Assembly (NCBI RefSeq): GCF_015999545.1
Contig: NZ_CP065546.1
Coordinates: 4,310,001 to 4,374,000 of the forward strand
Direction of reading: 5' to 3'
Length of the DNA: 64,000 bases
Origin: Lysinibacillus sp. JNUCC-52
GTDB lineage: Bacteria > Bacillota > Bacilli > Bacillales_A > Planococcaceae
The position numbers were made by a program, and so were the translations under genes. The notes below the pieces were generated by a model. The model searched no databases. It saw only the letters and a list, made by a program, of their open reading frames with translations, and was not told the DNA's origin. This document shows, one piece after another, positions 19,935 to 29,810 of this stretch (positions within the stretch are counted from its first letter, which is position 1; every line of letters begins with the position of its first letter).

Positions 19935-20004
19935 ACCTATACTAAAAATGAAGCGACAAATCCAGCAATTTATGCATATTTAAGGTTGAAAAATGAAAAA
20001 TGTG

Positions 20005-20037
20005 ACGGCTATACAAATACGTATAGCTGTTTTTTTG
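20005..20037 (+). terminator. Terminator upstream of pgpH
   Basis: ACGGCTATAC pairs with GTATAGCTGT (G-U allowed) around a 6-nt loop, followed by seven T. No gene lies directly before it on plus; it could end RNA made from the repeat region. Confidence 0.75.
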
Positions 20038-20109
20038 CTTTCTTATACATTTTTCGGGAAAAATGTTTTTTGAATTGGTATGATAGAAGATAGATAGAGG
20101 AGGTGCCGA

Positions 20110-22230
20110 ATGGAGAAACAACTTCAAAAAATTACGGAGCTTATCGGGTTTCGCTACTTTTTGATTGTCGTTCTCATCCTTACAGGGGCATTACAGTTTA
20201 CATTTATGTATGGCAATGTAAAGGGTGTTACATACGATTTTAAACCATTGCAACTTGCATCAGAAACAGTAAGATCGACGAAAACAATCGAAGATACAGT
20301 TAAGACTCAGCAGGAACGAGAAAAGGCTGCCAATGCAGTTACGCCCGTCTATCAATTTTCAGAGGACGTTGCAAAACAACGTGTAGCAATCGTGACGTCT
20401 TTATTTGATTATGTGCTTGAAGTGAAAAAGGCTGTAGATAGTAGTAAAGATCCCGATGCAGATGTCGACCAAGTGGCAAAGCTCCGCAAAAAATTAGAAT
20501 CTATTGATGTTGATCAAATGCCTGTCATTTTTACAGATGCACAGCTTGAAGGCTTATTACAACAAAGTGAAACAGATTTAAAAAGAACAAGCGTACAACT
20601 TTCTAAACTTGTTCAAGAATATTTACAAAAATCAATTCGTAAAGAAAATGTGTTAGCTGCGCAAAATGATTTTGAAACAAAAATTCGTGGTCAGCGTGGC
20701 TATCCTGATAAGATTTTAAGCACAGTCATATTAATCGGACGTGCAAGTATTGTTGAAAACGAAACAATCAATGAGGAACAAACAAAAGTTAGAATAGAGC
20801 AAGCAAAGGAAGCAGTTGAACCAACGCGTATACTACAAGGTCAAATTATCGTACAGGAAGGGCAGATTATTGATAATGAGACATTTAGGCAATTAGAGTT
20901 ACTTGGTATGGTGAGTAATAAAGCTTCAATGAAGCCGATTGCAGGGTTGATTATTTTAACCTTCCTTCAACTGATTTTTATGTATATTCTATTTGATCGC
21001 TGGGAAATAGAAGAACCTAAAAAGCGTAATGCATTGCTTGTCACAGTAATTGTGTATAGTTTTTCAATTCTTCTAATGAAGTTTATAAGCTTAGTGGCAG
21101 ATGGTTTTGATGTGACGGTTGCATTTTTATTCCCCACGGCATTAGCGACAATGCTCGTTCGTCTGTTAGCAGATGATCGCGCAGCAGTATTAATTACCGT
21201 TATGACTGCTGCTTCAGCAGGGGTTATTTTTCAAGAAGGATATTCATCTGTGATGCAGATGGAAATTACGTTATATATTATATTTGGTGGTTTTGCGAGC
21301 CTATTCTTTATGCGTAGTGTAGAAAAGCGCTCACATATTATGCAGGCGGTTGCTGTTATATCACTTGTAAATATGGGCTTTATCGCATTTTATTTACTAA
21401 TGACGCAATCATCGTATGGCTTGTCTGAGCTACTGTTTTATTTTATCGCTGCGATTTTATCGGCCCTTTTATCGGGTGCACTTACAATGGGGCTATTACC
21501 ATTTTTTGAGTCGGCATTTAGTTTACTTTCGACATTGCGTTTAATTGAACTGTCTAATCCAAATCATCCATTGTTAAAAAAATTACTAATGGAAACACCT
21601 GGCACATATCATCATAGTGTAATGGTGGCAAATTTAGCTGAAGCTGCATGCGAAGCTATTGGTGCAGACGGATTACTAGCCAGAGTCGGCTGTTATTATC
21701 ATGATATTGGCAAGACGAAGCGTCCAGCGTTCTTTATCGAAAATCAAATGTCAGGTATGAATCCTCACGATTCAATGCCGCCAGAAACTAGTGCAGAAAT
21801 TATTATTGCACATACTACTGATGGAGCGGACATGCTAAGACGCTATAAAATGCCGCAAGAGATTATTGATATAGCGCTACAACATCATGGAACAAGTTTA
21901 CTTAAATTTTTCCTTTACAAAGCAAAAGAAGAGGGAAAAGTGATTGATGAGGCAAAGTTCCGTTACCCTGGACCGAAACCACAAACAAAAGAGGCAGCCG
22001 TAATTAGTGTAGCTGATAGTGTGGAAGCGGCAGTTCGTTCAATGAAAGAACCAAATGCTGAAAAAATTCACAAGCTCGTGCGTGCTATTATTGATGACCG
22101 TGTACAGGACCATCAGTTTGATGAATGCGATATTTCGATAAAAGAGTTAAAATGTATAGAGCAAGTACTTTGTGAGACGTTAAATGGAATTTTCCATTCA
22201 CGTATTGAATATCCAAAGGCAGATAAGTAG
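20110..22230 (+). CDS. pgpH: Cyclic di-AMP phosphodiesterase PgpH (7TM-HD)
   Basis: A 706-residue membrane enzyme that hydrolyses the second messenger c-di-AMP to pApA. It has one N-terminal helix (about 15-34), a large outer 7TMR-HDED domain (to about 275), seven membrane helices (about 280-460) and a cytoplasmic HD domain with HHSVMVANLAEAA and YYHDIGK. It belongs to the yqfF position of B. subtilis and starts the ybeY-dgkA series; ATG at 20110 follows GGAGGTG. The kdp genes at the right end are controlled by c-di-AMP in related bacteria. Confidence 0.95.
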   Translation: MEKQLQKITELIGFRYFLIVVLILTGALQFTFMYGNVKGVTYDFKPLQLASETVRSTKTIEDTVKTQQEREKAANAVTPVYQFSEDVAKQRVAIVTSLFDYVLEVKKAVDSSKDPDADVDQVAKLRKKLESIDVDQMPVIFTDAQLEGLLQQSETDLKRTSVQLSKLVQEYLQKSIRKENVLAAQNDFETKIRGQRGYPDKILSTVILIGRASIVENETINEEQTKVRIEQAKEAVEPTRILQGQIIVQEGQIIDNETFRQLELLGMVSNKASMKPIAGLIILTFLQLIFMYILFDRWEIEEPKKRNALLVTVIVYSFSILLMKFISLVADGFDVTVAFLFPTALATMLVRLLADDRAAVLITVMTAASAGVIFQEGYSSVMQMEITLYIIFGGFASLFFMRSVEKRSHIMQAVAVISLVNMGFIAFYLLMTQSSYGLSELLFYFIAAILSALLSGALTMGLLPFFESAFSLLSTLRLIELSNPNHPLLKKLLMETPGTYHHSVMVANLAEAACEAIGADGLLARVGCYYHDIGKTKRPAFFIENQMSGMNPHDSMPPETSAEIIIAHTTDGADMLRRYKMPQEIIDIALQHHGTSLLKFFLYKAKEEGKVIDEAKFRYPGPKPQTKEAAVISVADSVEAAVRSMKEPNAEKIHKLVRAIIDDRVQDHQFDECDISIKELKCIEQVLCETLNGIFHSRIEYPKADK

Positions 22231-22239
22231 GAGGCACCA

Positions 22240-22713
22240 ATGATTTTAACAATTGATTTTACAGATGAAACAAATGAAGTAACTGCACAACATATGGAGC
22301 TGGTAGAGAAGCTTTTACAACATGCAGCAAAAGTAGAAAAGATTGAACCTGAAACAGAAGTATCAGTAACCTTTGTGACTAACGAAGCTATCCAAGAAAT
22401 AAACAGAGACTATCGCGGTAAAGACCAACCGACAGATGTGATATCGTTCGCCTTAGAGGAATTAGGTGAAGGTGAAATGGAAGTAACGTTTGAAGGGATG
22501 CCACGCATTTTGGGCGATATCATTATTTCAACAGATCGCACAAAGGAGCAAGCTGAGGAGTATGGACATTCATTTGAGCGTGAATTGGGCTTTTTAGCTG
22601 TCCATGGCTTCTTGCACTTACTTGGTTATGATCATATGGTATCAGAGGATGAAAAGGTGATGTTCGGGAAGCAAGAGGAGATTTTACAATCTTACGGCTT
22701 AGGACGTGACTAA
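22240..22713 (+). CDS. ybeY: Endoribonuclease YbeY (rRNA maturation factor)
   Basis: A 157-residue zinc endoribonuclease that helps 16S rRNA 3' maturation and ribosome quality control. The metal site is H-x3-H-x5-H in [11 protein letters not shown] near the C-terminus. It starts 9 bp after pgpH (GGAGGCACC before ATG) and its stop touches the dgkA start. Confidence 0.96.
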   Translation: MILTIDFTDETNEVTAQHMELVEKLLQHAAKVEKIEPETEVSVTFVTNEAIQEINRDYRGKDQPTDVISFALEELGEGEMEVTFEGMPRILGDIIISTDRTKEQAEEYGHSFERELGFLAVHGFLHLLGYDHMVSEDEKVMFGKQEEILQSYGLGRD

Positions 22714-23064
22714 ATGGACTTACGCAAATATTTACGTTCGTTTGGATATGCTTTTGAAGGTATAATCACAGCATGTAAAGAGCAAAATTTTCAATCACAT
22801 TTGCTCAGTGCGGGCATTGTTTTAATTGCTGGTTATTTCACAGGTTTATCACGAGTAGAATGGTTTATTGTGCTATTATTAATAGCACTGATGTTTGCGC
22901 TTGAAATGGTGAATACCGCTATTGAACGAGTTGTGGACTTAGCTTCAACTGACATTCACCCACTTGCTAAGCAAGCGAAAGATATTGCAGCAGGTGCGGT
23001 GCTTGTATTTGCGGTATTCAGTGCTATAATCGGTTTACTAATCTTTATACCAAAATGGTTTTAA
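22714..23064 (+). CDS. dgkA: Undecaprenol kinase (diacylglycerol kinase family)
   Basis: A 116-residue membrane kinase with three helices (about 32-46, 52-70, 93-112). The family motif ALEMVNTAIERVVD is present. In Gram-positives this enzyme phosphorylates undecaprenol for cell-wall carrier lipid rather than diacylglycerol. It starts on the base after the ybeY stop (TAAATG), without its own clear ribosome site, so translation is coupled. Confidence 0.94.
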   Translation: MDLRKYLRSFGYAFEGIITACKEQNFQSHLLSAGIVLIAGYFTGLSRVEWFIVLLLIALMFALEMVNTAIERVVDLASTDIHPLAKQAKDIAAGAVLVFAVFSAIIGLLIFIPKWF

Positions 23065-23192
23065 CTTGATTTTAGCAACCCTTACTTATATAAGTGAGGG
23101 AATAAATATTGAATGTGCACTAAAAGCGGTGGAGTTCAAACTTTGGCTATATTAAGGTTAGAGAATGTCGTAGATTTTAAAAGGAGTTCTTT

Positions 23193-23258
23193 ATGAAGCT
23201 CCAAAAAATCTGGACGCAATTACACCGAGGCGTAATTGATGAGATGCCTAATGCATAA
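23193..23258 (+). CDS. Possible 21-residue peptide before cdd
   Basis: ATG at 23193 follows AAAAGGAG at 6-7 nt, better than many real genes nearby. The peptide is MKLQKIWTQLHRGVIDEMPN plus A, with no cysteine and no membrane segment. Its end overlaps a hairpin (ATGCCT / AGGCAT, about 23244-23265) just before the cdd ribosome site. It could be a leader peptide, the remnant of a lost gene, or chance. Confidence 0.35.
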   Translation: MKLQKIWTQLHRGVIDEMPNA

Positions 23259-23294
23259 AGGCATTGATTTTGATGTAGAGGAGAATTAGCATAG

Positions 23295-24612
<1,318 letters not shown>

Positions 24613-24719
24613 TTTCCTTCACTTGGCGTAAATGCTTCGTGATTATAAAATTTTTCGATTTCTTAAAGTGGACTAAGCAGTTGAAATGATGCTTTAAGCC
24701 ATTTGGGAGAGAGTAAAAA

Positions 24720-24758
24720 TGGAGCTGTCCAAATTTTGTTTGGAGAGCTCTATTTTCT
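24720..24758 (+). terminator. Terminator between era and recO
   Basis: GAGCT-TCCAAA pairs with TTTGGA-AGCTC around TTTTG (one mismatch), followed by TATTTTCTTT. It lies about 30 bp before the recO start. Confidence 0.6.
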
Positions 24759-24789
24759 TTGAAAAGTCGCAAAAAAAGGAGGGGGATGG

Positions 24790-25584
24790 ATGCTTTATAA
24801 ATGGGAAGGCATTGTGCTAAAGGTTCGTGCATATGGCGAATCAAATAAAATTGTGACGCTACTAACGAGAGAGGCTGGCAAAGTGGCAACAATGGCACGA
24901 GGTGCGAAAAAGCCCTCAAGCAGATTATCTGCGGTGACACAGCCATTTACATATGGGATGTTTATGGTGCAACATCATACTGGAATGGGCACATTGCAAC
25001 AAGGAGAGCATCTAAATTCAATGCGCCATATACGGGAGGATATTGTAGCAACTGCCTATGCAAGCTATATAATGGAACTGATCGAGCGTGTGGTGGAGGA
25101 AGGTAAAGCGGAGCCTTTTGCATTTGAAGTACTTCTACAGGCATTACAGGCAATTGAAGATGGCTATGATCCAGAAGCCATTACACTTTTTGTAGAGTGG
25201 AAGATGTTACCCTACACAGGTGTACAGCCAATACTACATGCTTGTGCATCATGCGGTGCAGTGGATGGAGAATTTGCCTTTTCCTTTGCACAAGGCGGGT
25301 TCCTATGTCATCGCTGTTACCAGCAAGATCCATATATTATTCGGCTCACTCCAACTCAGCTAAAGCTGATTCGCATGTTCTACACAGTACCAATTGATCA
25401 AATTGGCAAACTAGAATTGAAAAAAGAGACAAAATATTTCATAAAAAAAATTATTACAACCATTTATGAGGAACAAACTGGAATTCGCTTTAAGACAAAG
25501 AAATTTATAGAGCAATTAGAAAGAACACCTGAATTACAGTTAAGACCATCTACAGACAAAACAGAAACGCCAGAGGACAACTAA
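24790..25584 (+). CDS. recO: DNA repair protein RecO
   Basis: A 264-residue recombination mediator: it anneals strands and loads RecA with RecR in the RecFOR pathway. The N-terminal OB domain (about 1-80) starts MLYKWEGIVLKVRAYGESNKIV. A four-cysteine zinc site lies at CASCGAVDGEF and FLCHRCY. ATG follows AAAGGAGGGG. The small yqzL gene that precedes recO in B. subtilis was not found. Confidence 0.95.
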   Translation: MLYKWEGIVLKVRAYGESNKIVTLLTREAGKVATMARGAKKPSSRLSAVTQPFTYGMFMVQHHTGMGTLQQGEHLNSMRHIREDIVATAYASYIMELIERVVEEGKAEPFAFEVLLQALQAIEDGYDPEAITLFVEWKMLPYTGVQPILHACASCGAVDGEFAFSFAQGGFLCHRCYQQDPYIIRLTPTQLKLIRMFYTVPIDQIGKLELKKETKYFIKKIITTIYEEQTGIRFKTKKFIEQLERTPELQLRPSTDKTETPEDN

Positions 25585-25605
25585 CATGTCCTCTGGCATT
25601 TTTTT
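25569..25605 (+). terminator. Terminator after recO
   Basis: GCCAGAGGACA and TGTCCTCTGGC form a perfect 11-bp stem that contains the recO stop codon, followed by ATTTTTTT. recO and the minus-strand SLH gene converge here. Confidence 0.93.
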
Positions 25606-25619
25606 AAATTCGGTCCGTA

Positions 25620-27050
25620 TTAATAGATATCCGAATCATCGTATAAATCGTAATAAGTAGCCCATTTATCTGCAATTTTCATAAACTCAACACTTAAATA
25701 TGCAGTTTCACCATTTTTTCCAGTTACGTGTAATACTGCATTGCCCTCTGCTAATGGCGTTACAATCAATTTGTTGCCATTGATTACTGCTTTAACAGGT
25801 ACTTTGTTTGTTGGATCTGAGCTATCCCCTAAATCCTCTAATGCCACTTGTACTGGCTCAAAATTCAAATAATCACTTGTAAATATTAGTTCATTTGAAA
25901 TTTCATAAAGATCAATACTACGTACAAAATCATAAGTATACACATCTGCCGCCATGATTTGTTGTTGTGTACCATTTGTAAACGTTAATAAGTATTGTCC
26001 ATCTTGAAAAATAGATAGTGTTGTTACGTTATCTTTCGTATCAAGTGTATAGAAATCAGAAGATAATGCTTGACCATTAGCAGTTTGAATACTTACTTCT
26101 GTAGGTGTGAACGATAAATCAGTTTCATTAAGATAAAGAGGTAGATTTTCTAAATAATCTCCTTCATTTACTTCTTCTAGTGTAGCTTGCAGCTTGCCAT
26201 TGATAGATTTCACATGTACTAAGAAAAAGAAATCAGTAAATTCCTCGGTATCTTCGTTAAAACCAGTGATAACCAATTTACCAGTGCCTTCTTTTAATGG
26301 CTTAATTGTAATCGTATTTGTTATTTCTTGTTCGTCATCCCAAGAGAAAATATCCTCTGCTGGCTCAATCCCGCCATAAGATGCAAAGATAAAATCTTGA
26401 TTAAAATGATCTGCATGAATCATCGCATTATTTTGTGTGTTTTCAGCGCGCACTACAAAAGAGGCTAGTTGAGAACGTTTTACATAGCTTTGAGGACCAA
26501 AGGTAGTTGGTGTCGTACCTTTTGTGATGTTGTTAGCAAATAATGTTTGAATATATGGCTCGTATTCACTGCCAGCCTTTACATCTGTAAAAGGTATATC
26601 TATATCGTCTGTAATTGTTAAATCAAAGCCTTTTACAAGCATTTTGGATAGTTGACCACGTGTAATTTGTTTTGTCGGATTAAAATAACCATTAGAGCCA
26701 CTAATGATTCCTGCCTCTGCAAGAGCAGCGATAGCACCATAGTTTTCATTATCAGGGGTAATATCCTTGAAGTGAGGATTTTTTACATGCACAGTATCTA
26801 GATGTAAAATGCCTGCTAAAATTTTTGCTGCCTGTGTACGAGTAATAAAATTAGCGGGTTTAAATGTACCGTCAGGATAGCCAGAAATTATACCACGCTC
26901 GGCTAAGTTAATAATTGCTTTGCCTTCCTCAGTCGATGGGTTAATATCGGGAAATAATGAAGCGGCATTAGCTGTTTGGGGGGCTATAACGATAGCGCTT
27001 GTTGCTAAAGTAGCTGCCAAAGCCATTTGATAAAAACGGTGTGTATTCAA
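25620..27050 (-). CDS. Secreted S-layer-homology (SLH) domain protein
   Basis: A 476-residue surface protein with a signal peptide (residues 1-29, ending QTANA-A) and three SLH domains (about 30-200): LFPDINPSTEEGKAIINLAERGIISGYPDGTFKP, then HFKDITPDNENYGAIAALAEAGIISG, then IPFTDVKAGSEYEPYIQTLFANNI. SLH domains bind pyruvylated cell-wall polymer. The remaining ~275 residues are beta-rich with three or four Ig-like repeats (for example GTGKLVITGFNEDTEEFT and GNAVLHVTGKNGETAYLSVEF). The start is TTG at 27050, not the upstream ATG at 27128: GGAGGAAACAAA precedes TTG and gives a normal signal peptide. Ligand or enzyme role unknown. Confidence 0.9.
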   Translation of the reverse strand: MNTHRFYQMALAATLATSAIVIAPQTANAASLFPDINPSTEEGKAIINLAERGIISGYPDGTFKPANFITRTQAAKILAGILHLDTVHVKNPHFKDITPDNENYGAIAALAEAGIISGSNGYFNPTKQITRGQLSKMLVKGFDLTITDDIDIPFTDVKAGSEYEPYIQTLFANNITKGTTPTTFGPQSYVKRSQLASFVVRAENTQNNAMIHADHFNQDFIFASYGGIEPAEDIFSWDDEQEITNTITIKPLKEGTGKLVITGFNEDTEEFTDFFFLVHVKSINGKLQATLEEVNEGDYLENLPLYLNETDLSFTPTEVSIQTANGQALSSDFYTLDTKDNVTTLSIFQDGQYLLTFTNGTQQQIMAADVYTYDFVRSIDLYEISNELIFTSDYLNFEPVQVALEDLGDSSDPTNKVPVKAVINGNKLIVTPLAEGNAVLHVTGKNGETAYLSVEFMKIADKWATYYDLYDDSDIY

Positions 27051-27128
27051 TTTGTTTCCTCCAATGAATAGATATACATTTATAGCATTGCTCTTTCTAG
27101 TAAGAATCCTTCCTATGTACAGTTTCAA

Positions 27129-27755
27129 ACTTCCGGACGATTGATTGCGAATGGTTGGTATTACTATGTATTGTTAAAAAAACGTACTTTAACATAAAAG
27201 AATAACTATAATAATATATTTATATCAAATTGTTGAAGGTGAGAATAGAGGGAATATTATCCACTATAAAATGGAAATTATGTGGTGCATATTGAAATCA
27301 AAATAGGAAAAAAAGATTAGGAGAACGTCCGATATACAAATAAGTAAGAAAAAATTTGTTTTTTTTAGCTATACGGTGCATTAATAAAATAATAGTTGTT
27401 TTTATAAATAATAACGTTAATTTTTATTAGAATAGGTCATATATCTTAGCATTTAGTTACAACTAATAGCGAAGTTGGTTAAATTTATGAATCTAAAGAA
27501 TTACTTTTTAAATGGTTTATAATATATGCATAGTATTAACTAATCATTTCAATCCCATATACTAGTTGAAAAGGCATTTTAACCTATGATATTGTAAAGG
27601 TAAATAAAATATATATTAGTTATTTTTGCATAATTATACTAATTACATGGAAAATTAGTTTTAATTATTCTTCATTTGACACATAGATGAAAACCAAGCC
27701 TCTATCAGCAAACGTATAATAGTACGTTATTAGATTAATGCAGTCCTATGGAAAA
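27129..27755. other. AT-rich gap between divergent genes
   Basis: No gene was found. It should hold the promoter of the SLH gene (leftward) and the promoter of the HD-GYP gene (rightward). A TATAAT lies at 27715-27720 but without a fitting -35; a TTGACA near 27677 is too far from it for sigma-A. Confidence 0.5.
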
Positions 27756-27772
27756 GGGAGGGAGGTCACATA

Positions 27773-27781
27773 ATGCTATAA
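27773..27781 (+). promoter_or_regulatory. Two-codon open frame ATG CTA TAA behind a strong ribosome site
   Basis: GGGAGGGAGG (27756-27765) lies 7 nt before ATG CTA TAA. This is the best ribosome site in the region, while the HD-GYP gene starts 22 nt further on with only a weak site (GTGGCTG). Ribosomes could stop here and restart downstream, or sequencing or a mutation may have changed the true start. Confidence 0.5.
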
Positions 27782-27803
27782 ATACGCGTGTGTGGCTGAA
27801 TAA

Positions 27804-29522
27804 ATGCTAAGAAAAGTGACATTAAGTATTGAGGAAGTAGAAGCAAATGATATTTTAGCAGAAGATATTTTTTCCGAGTATCGCCTATTAGCTAAAAAAG
27901 ATTTAGTACTAACTGAGAGAATAATTGCATTACTTAAACTAAGAAAAGTAGAGGAATTATCAGTTTATCTATCTTCAGATTCAGTAAGAATTGTTCATGA
28001 TTTAAGTTTGCAGCGAACAAGAGAGTATGAGGATGTATTTGCACCTCTTTTAGAGCAAAAAGAAGCAATTGATGAATATAAAGTAGCGGTCAATAATCTA
28101 TTTATGACAACGTTAGAAAATGTTGTACACGAATTGCGTTATGGTCAAATTTTAAAAAGTACTCAGGACACAGCATATGTTAGAGGTGTCTTTGAGAGGA
28201 TTTTAGAAAAAAAACATCGCTACGATTTACTCTTACGTTTAAGAGAATGGGATGAGTACTCGTTTGTCCATTCCTTCGATGCTTTTGTACTAGGAACTAT
28301 TTTTGCGCGACATCTAGGCTTAACAGAAATAGAGATGCTAGCGCGTGGTTATCTATTTCATGATATTGGCAAAGTATTTATACCACAAGAAATACTAGGC
28401 TTAAAAAGAAAGCTGTCCGAAGATGAATTTGAAATTGTCAAAACTCATACAACGAAAGGCTATGAGCTCCTATTAGAAAATGGTGAAGCAGATATCGCTT
28501 ATTTAGCACGTGATCACCACGAGCGTTTTGCGGGAAAAGGATATCCGAACCAACTTTGTGCAGACGAGATGAGTGATGGCGTTCAACTATTACAAATTAT
28601 TGATGTTTATTCCGCAATGACCTCAAAACGTGTATATCATTCGGGATATAACGCAACAGATGCTTTAGCTGTCCTGTATCGGGATCGACATTTATATAAC
28701 GAAAAGTTTATGCATAAATTTGTAGAGTGCCTTGGCATTTATCCTGTAAACTCAGTTGTATTGCTATCTGATAATCGGAGTGCACAAGTGGAGCTTGTCT
28801 ACGATTTATTTCCAACATTACCAAAAGTAAAATTATTAGATGAGCAAAGGTCTATGAATTTACCCCTGAATTATAGTGTGAAAATTGTTAAAATGATTGA
28901 TTATCGTGCAAATAGTTTTGAAGAAATTTTTAACTTATTTATCGAACAGTTAATACGTAATGATGAGAAAACTTTAAAAGTGTATTTCAATAAATTAATT
29001 GATCATTTACATCCGAAAGAAATTGTTTTAAAAATCTTCTTACCTGCCTATCGTATTCTGCGGCTACTAACTCGAGAAATTCAAACTGATATGAAGAAAT
29101 ACAAAAATTCCATTCATATATTAAAGCAACTATTGGAAGAACAATTAAATGTATTGTACATGGATTATCAGCATGAGCAAACAACCATTTTAGTCGTTGA
29201 AACTTCTATTCGTGAGAACTTTTTTATTAAGCTTGTTCAGAGTATTTTGTATATTGATAAAATCGTGCCGTTCTTTATTAATCCAGGCGATGATCAACGT
29301 ATAACACAACTAATGGAGCACTGTGGTGTAAATGTTGCCTACTTCATTGAGGAGGAACTGACAATCGATAAAAGAGTTCGTCCTATGCGTGAAGGCACCT
29401 TCCTATACTATTCCTTAAGTGATATTGAGGAACTATTAGTAAACTTAGTTGGTATGAGTATGAAAAAGTTTTTATTTGAGGAAAAAATGCAGGAGCGTTT
29501 ATTTATTTCGTTAAAAGTATAG
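27804..29522 (+). CDS. HD-GYP domain phosphodiesterase-like protein with unusual C-terminus
   Basis: A 572-residue protein without membrane helices. Residues about 1-125 are helical. Residues about 150-310 form an HD-GYP domain: HSFDAFVLG, FHDIGK, HTTKGYELL, DHHERFAGKGYP. The metal ligands are present, but the usual Asp in HHERWDGxGYP is Ala. Such domains cleave c-di-GMP. The C-terminal ~230 residues look like a helical bundle (LFIEQLIRNDEKTLKVYFNKL...) followed by an alpha/beta sensor-like fold, similar in shape to a B12-binding domain but without the DxHxxG cobalamin motif. Immediate in-frame TAA before ATG 27804 fixes the start. Standing alone between terminator and gap. Confidence 0.82.
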   Translation: MLRKVTLSIEEVEANDILAEDIFSEYRLLAKKDLVLTERIIALLKLRKVEELSVYLSSDSVRIVHDLSLQRTREYEDVFAPLLEQKEAIDEYKVAVNNLFMTTLENVVHELRYGQILKSTQDTAYVRGVFERILEKKHRYDLLLRLREWDEYSFVHSFDAFVLGTIFARHLGLTEIEMLARGYLFHDIGKVFIPQEILGLKRKLSEDEFEIVKTHTTKGYELLLENGEADIAYLARDHHERFAGKGYPNQLCADEMSDGVQLLQIIDVYSAMTSKRVYHSGYNATDALAVLYRDRHLYNEKFMHKFVECLGIYPVNSVVLLSDNRSAQVELVYDLFPTLPKVKLLDEQRSMNLPLNYSVKIVKMIDYRANSFEEIFNLFIEQLIRNDEKTLKVYFNKLIDHLHPKEIVLKIFLPAYRILRLLTREIQTDMKKYKNSIHILKQLLEEQLNVLYMDYQHEQTTILVVETSIRENFFIKLVQSILYIDKIVPFFINPGDDQRITQLMEHCGVNVAYFIEEELTIDKRVRPMREGTFLYYSLSDIEELLVNLVGMSMKKFLFEEKMQERLFISLKV

Positions 29523-29529
29523 AACATGG

Positions 29530-29559
29530 CCAAATCAAAACTTGATTTGGTTTTTATTT
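29530..29559 (+). terminator. Terminator after the HD-GYP gene
   Basis: CCAAATCAA and TTGATTTGG form a 9-bp stem with an AAC loop, followed by TTTTTATTT. Confidence 0.9.
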
Positions 29560-29599
29560 ATAAAAAGGGATTGTTAGTTAAATAGATTAGAAGATCATA

Positions 29600-29725
29600 A
29601 ATCGCCGATAAACTTAGAGAAACAGCCGATAAAAGTCCCTGAATCGCTGGTGAGACAGAAGAAAGCGCCGTTAAAAGTTCGCGAATCGCCTGTAAACCTT
29701 CAAAAAGCAACCGCCGAAGCATAGA
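29600..29725. repeat. Degenerate tandem array of six 21-bp units
   Basis: Units start at 29600, 29621, 29642, 29663, 29684 and 29705. Units begin with the pattern AATCGCCGATAAA or near variants (AACAGCCGATAAA, AAGCGCCGTTAAA, AATCGCCTGTAAA); the last is most altered. The 21-bp period equals two DNA turns or seven codons. No ORF or promoter was recognised in it. It lies between two terminators. Confidence 0.8.
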
Positions 29726-29771
29726 AAAAAGTGTCAGATTGATTGGCAGTCAATCTAACACTCTTTTCTTT
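29724..29771 (-). terminator. Terminator after glyQS, nearly identical to one at 57.9 kb
   Basis: AGTGTCAGATTGA pairs with TCAATCTAACACT around a 7-nt loop, with A and T runs at both sides, so it can act in both directions. A near-identical hairpin ends ispH at 57935-57980. Confidence 0.88.
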
Positions 29772-29810
29772 TGTCACAGCCGCTCGGGCTTTAGACAAGT
29801 TTAATTTAAA

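Noticed and set aside
19890..20093. Plus-strand open frame at the end of repeat copy 2
   Set aside because: It lies mostly in the palindromic repeat and a terminator, with no ribosome site.
23079..23100. Hairpin CCCTTACTTA/TAAGTGAGGG after dgkA as terminator
   Set aside because: No T run follows, and dgkA-cdd-era are usually co-transcribed; left as an unassigned stem.
24613..24789. A yqzL-like gene between era and recO
   Set aside because: No frame of suitable size with a start and a ribosome site could be found.
29600..29725. The 21-bp array as a CRISPR
   Set aside because: The units abut without spacers, are degenerate, and no cas gene is near.
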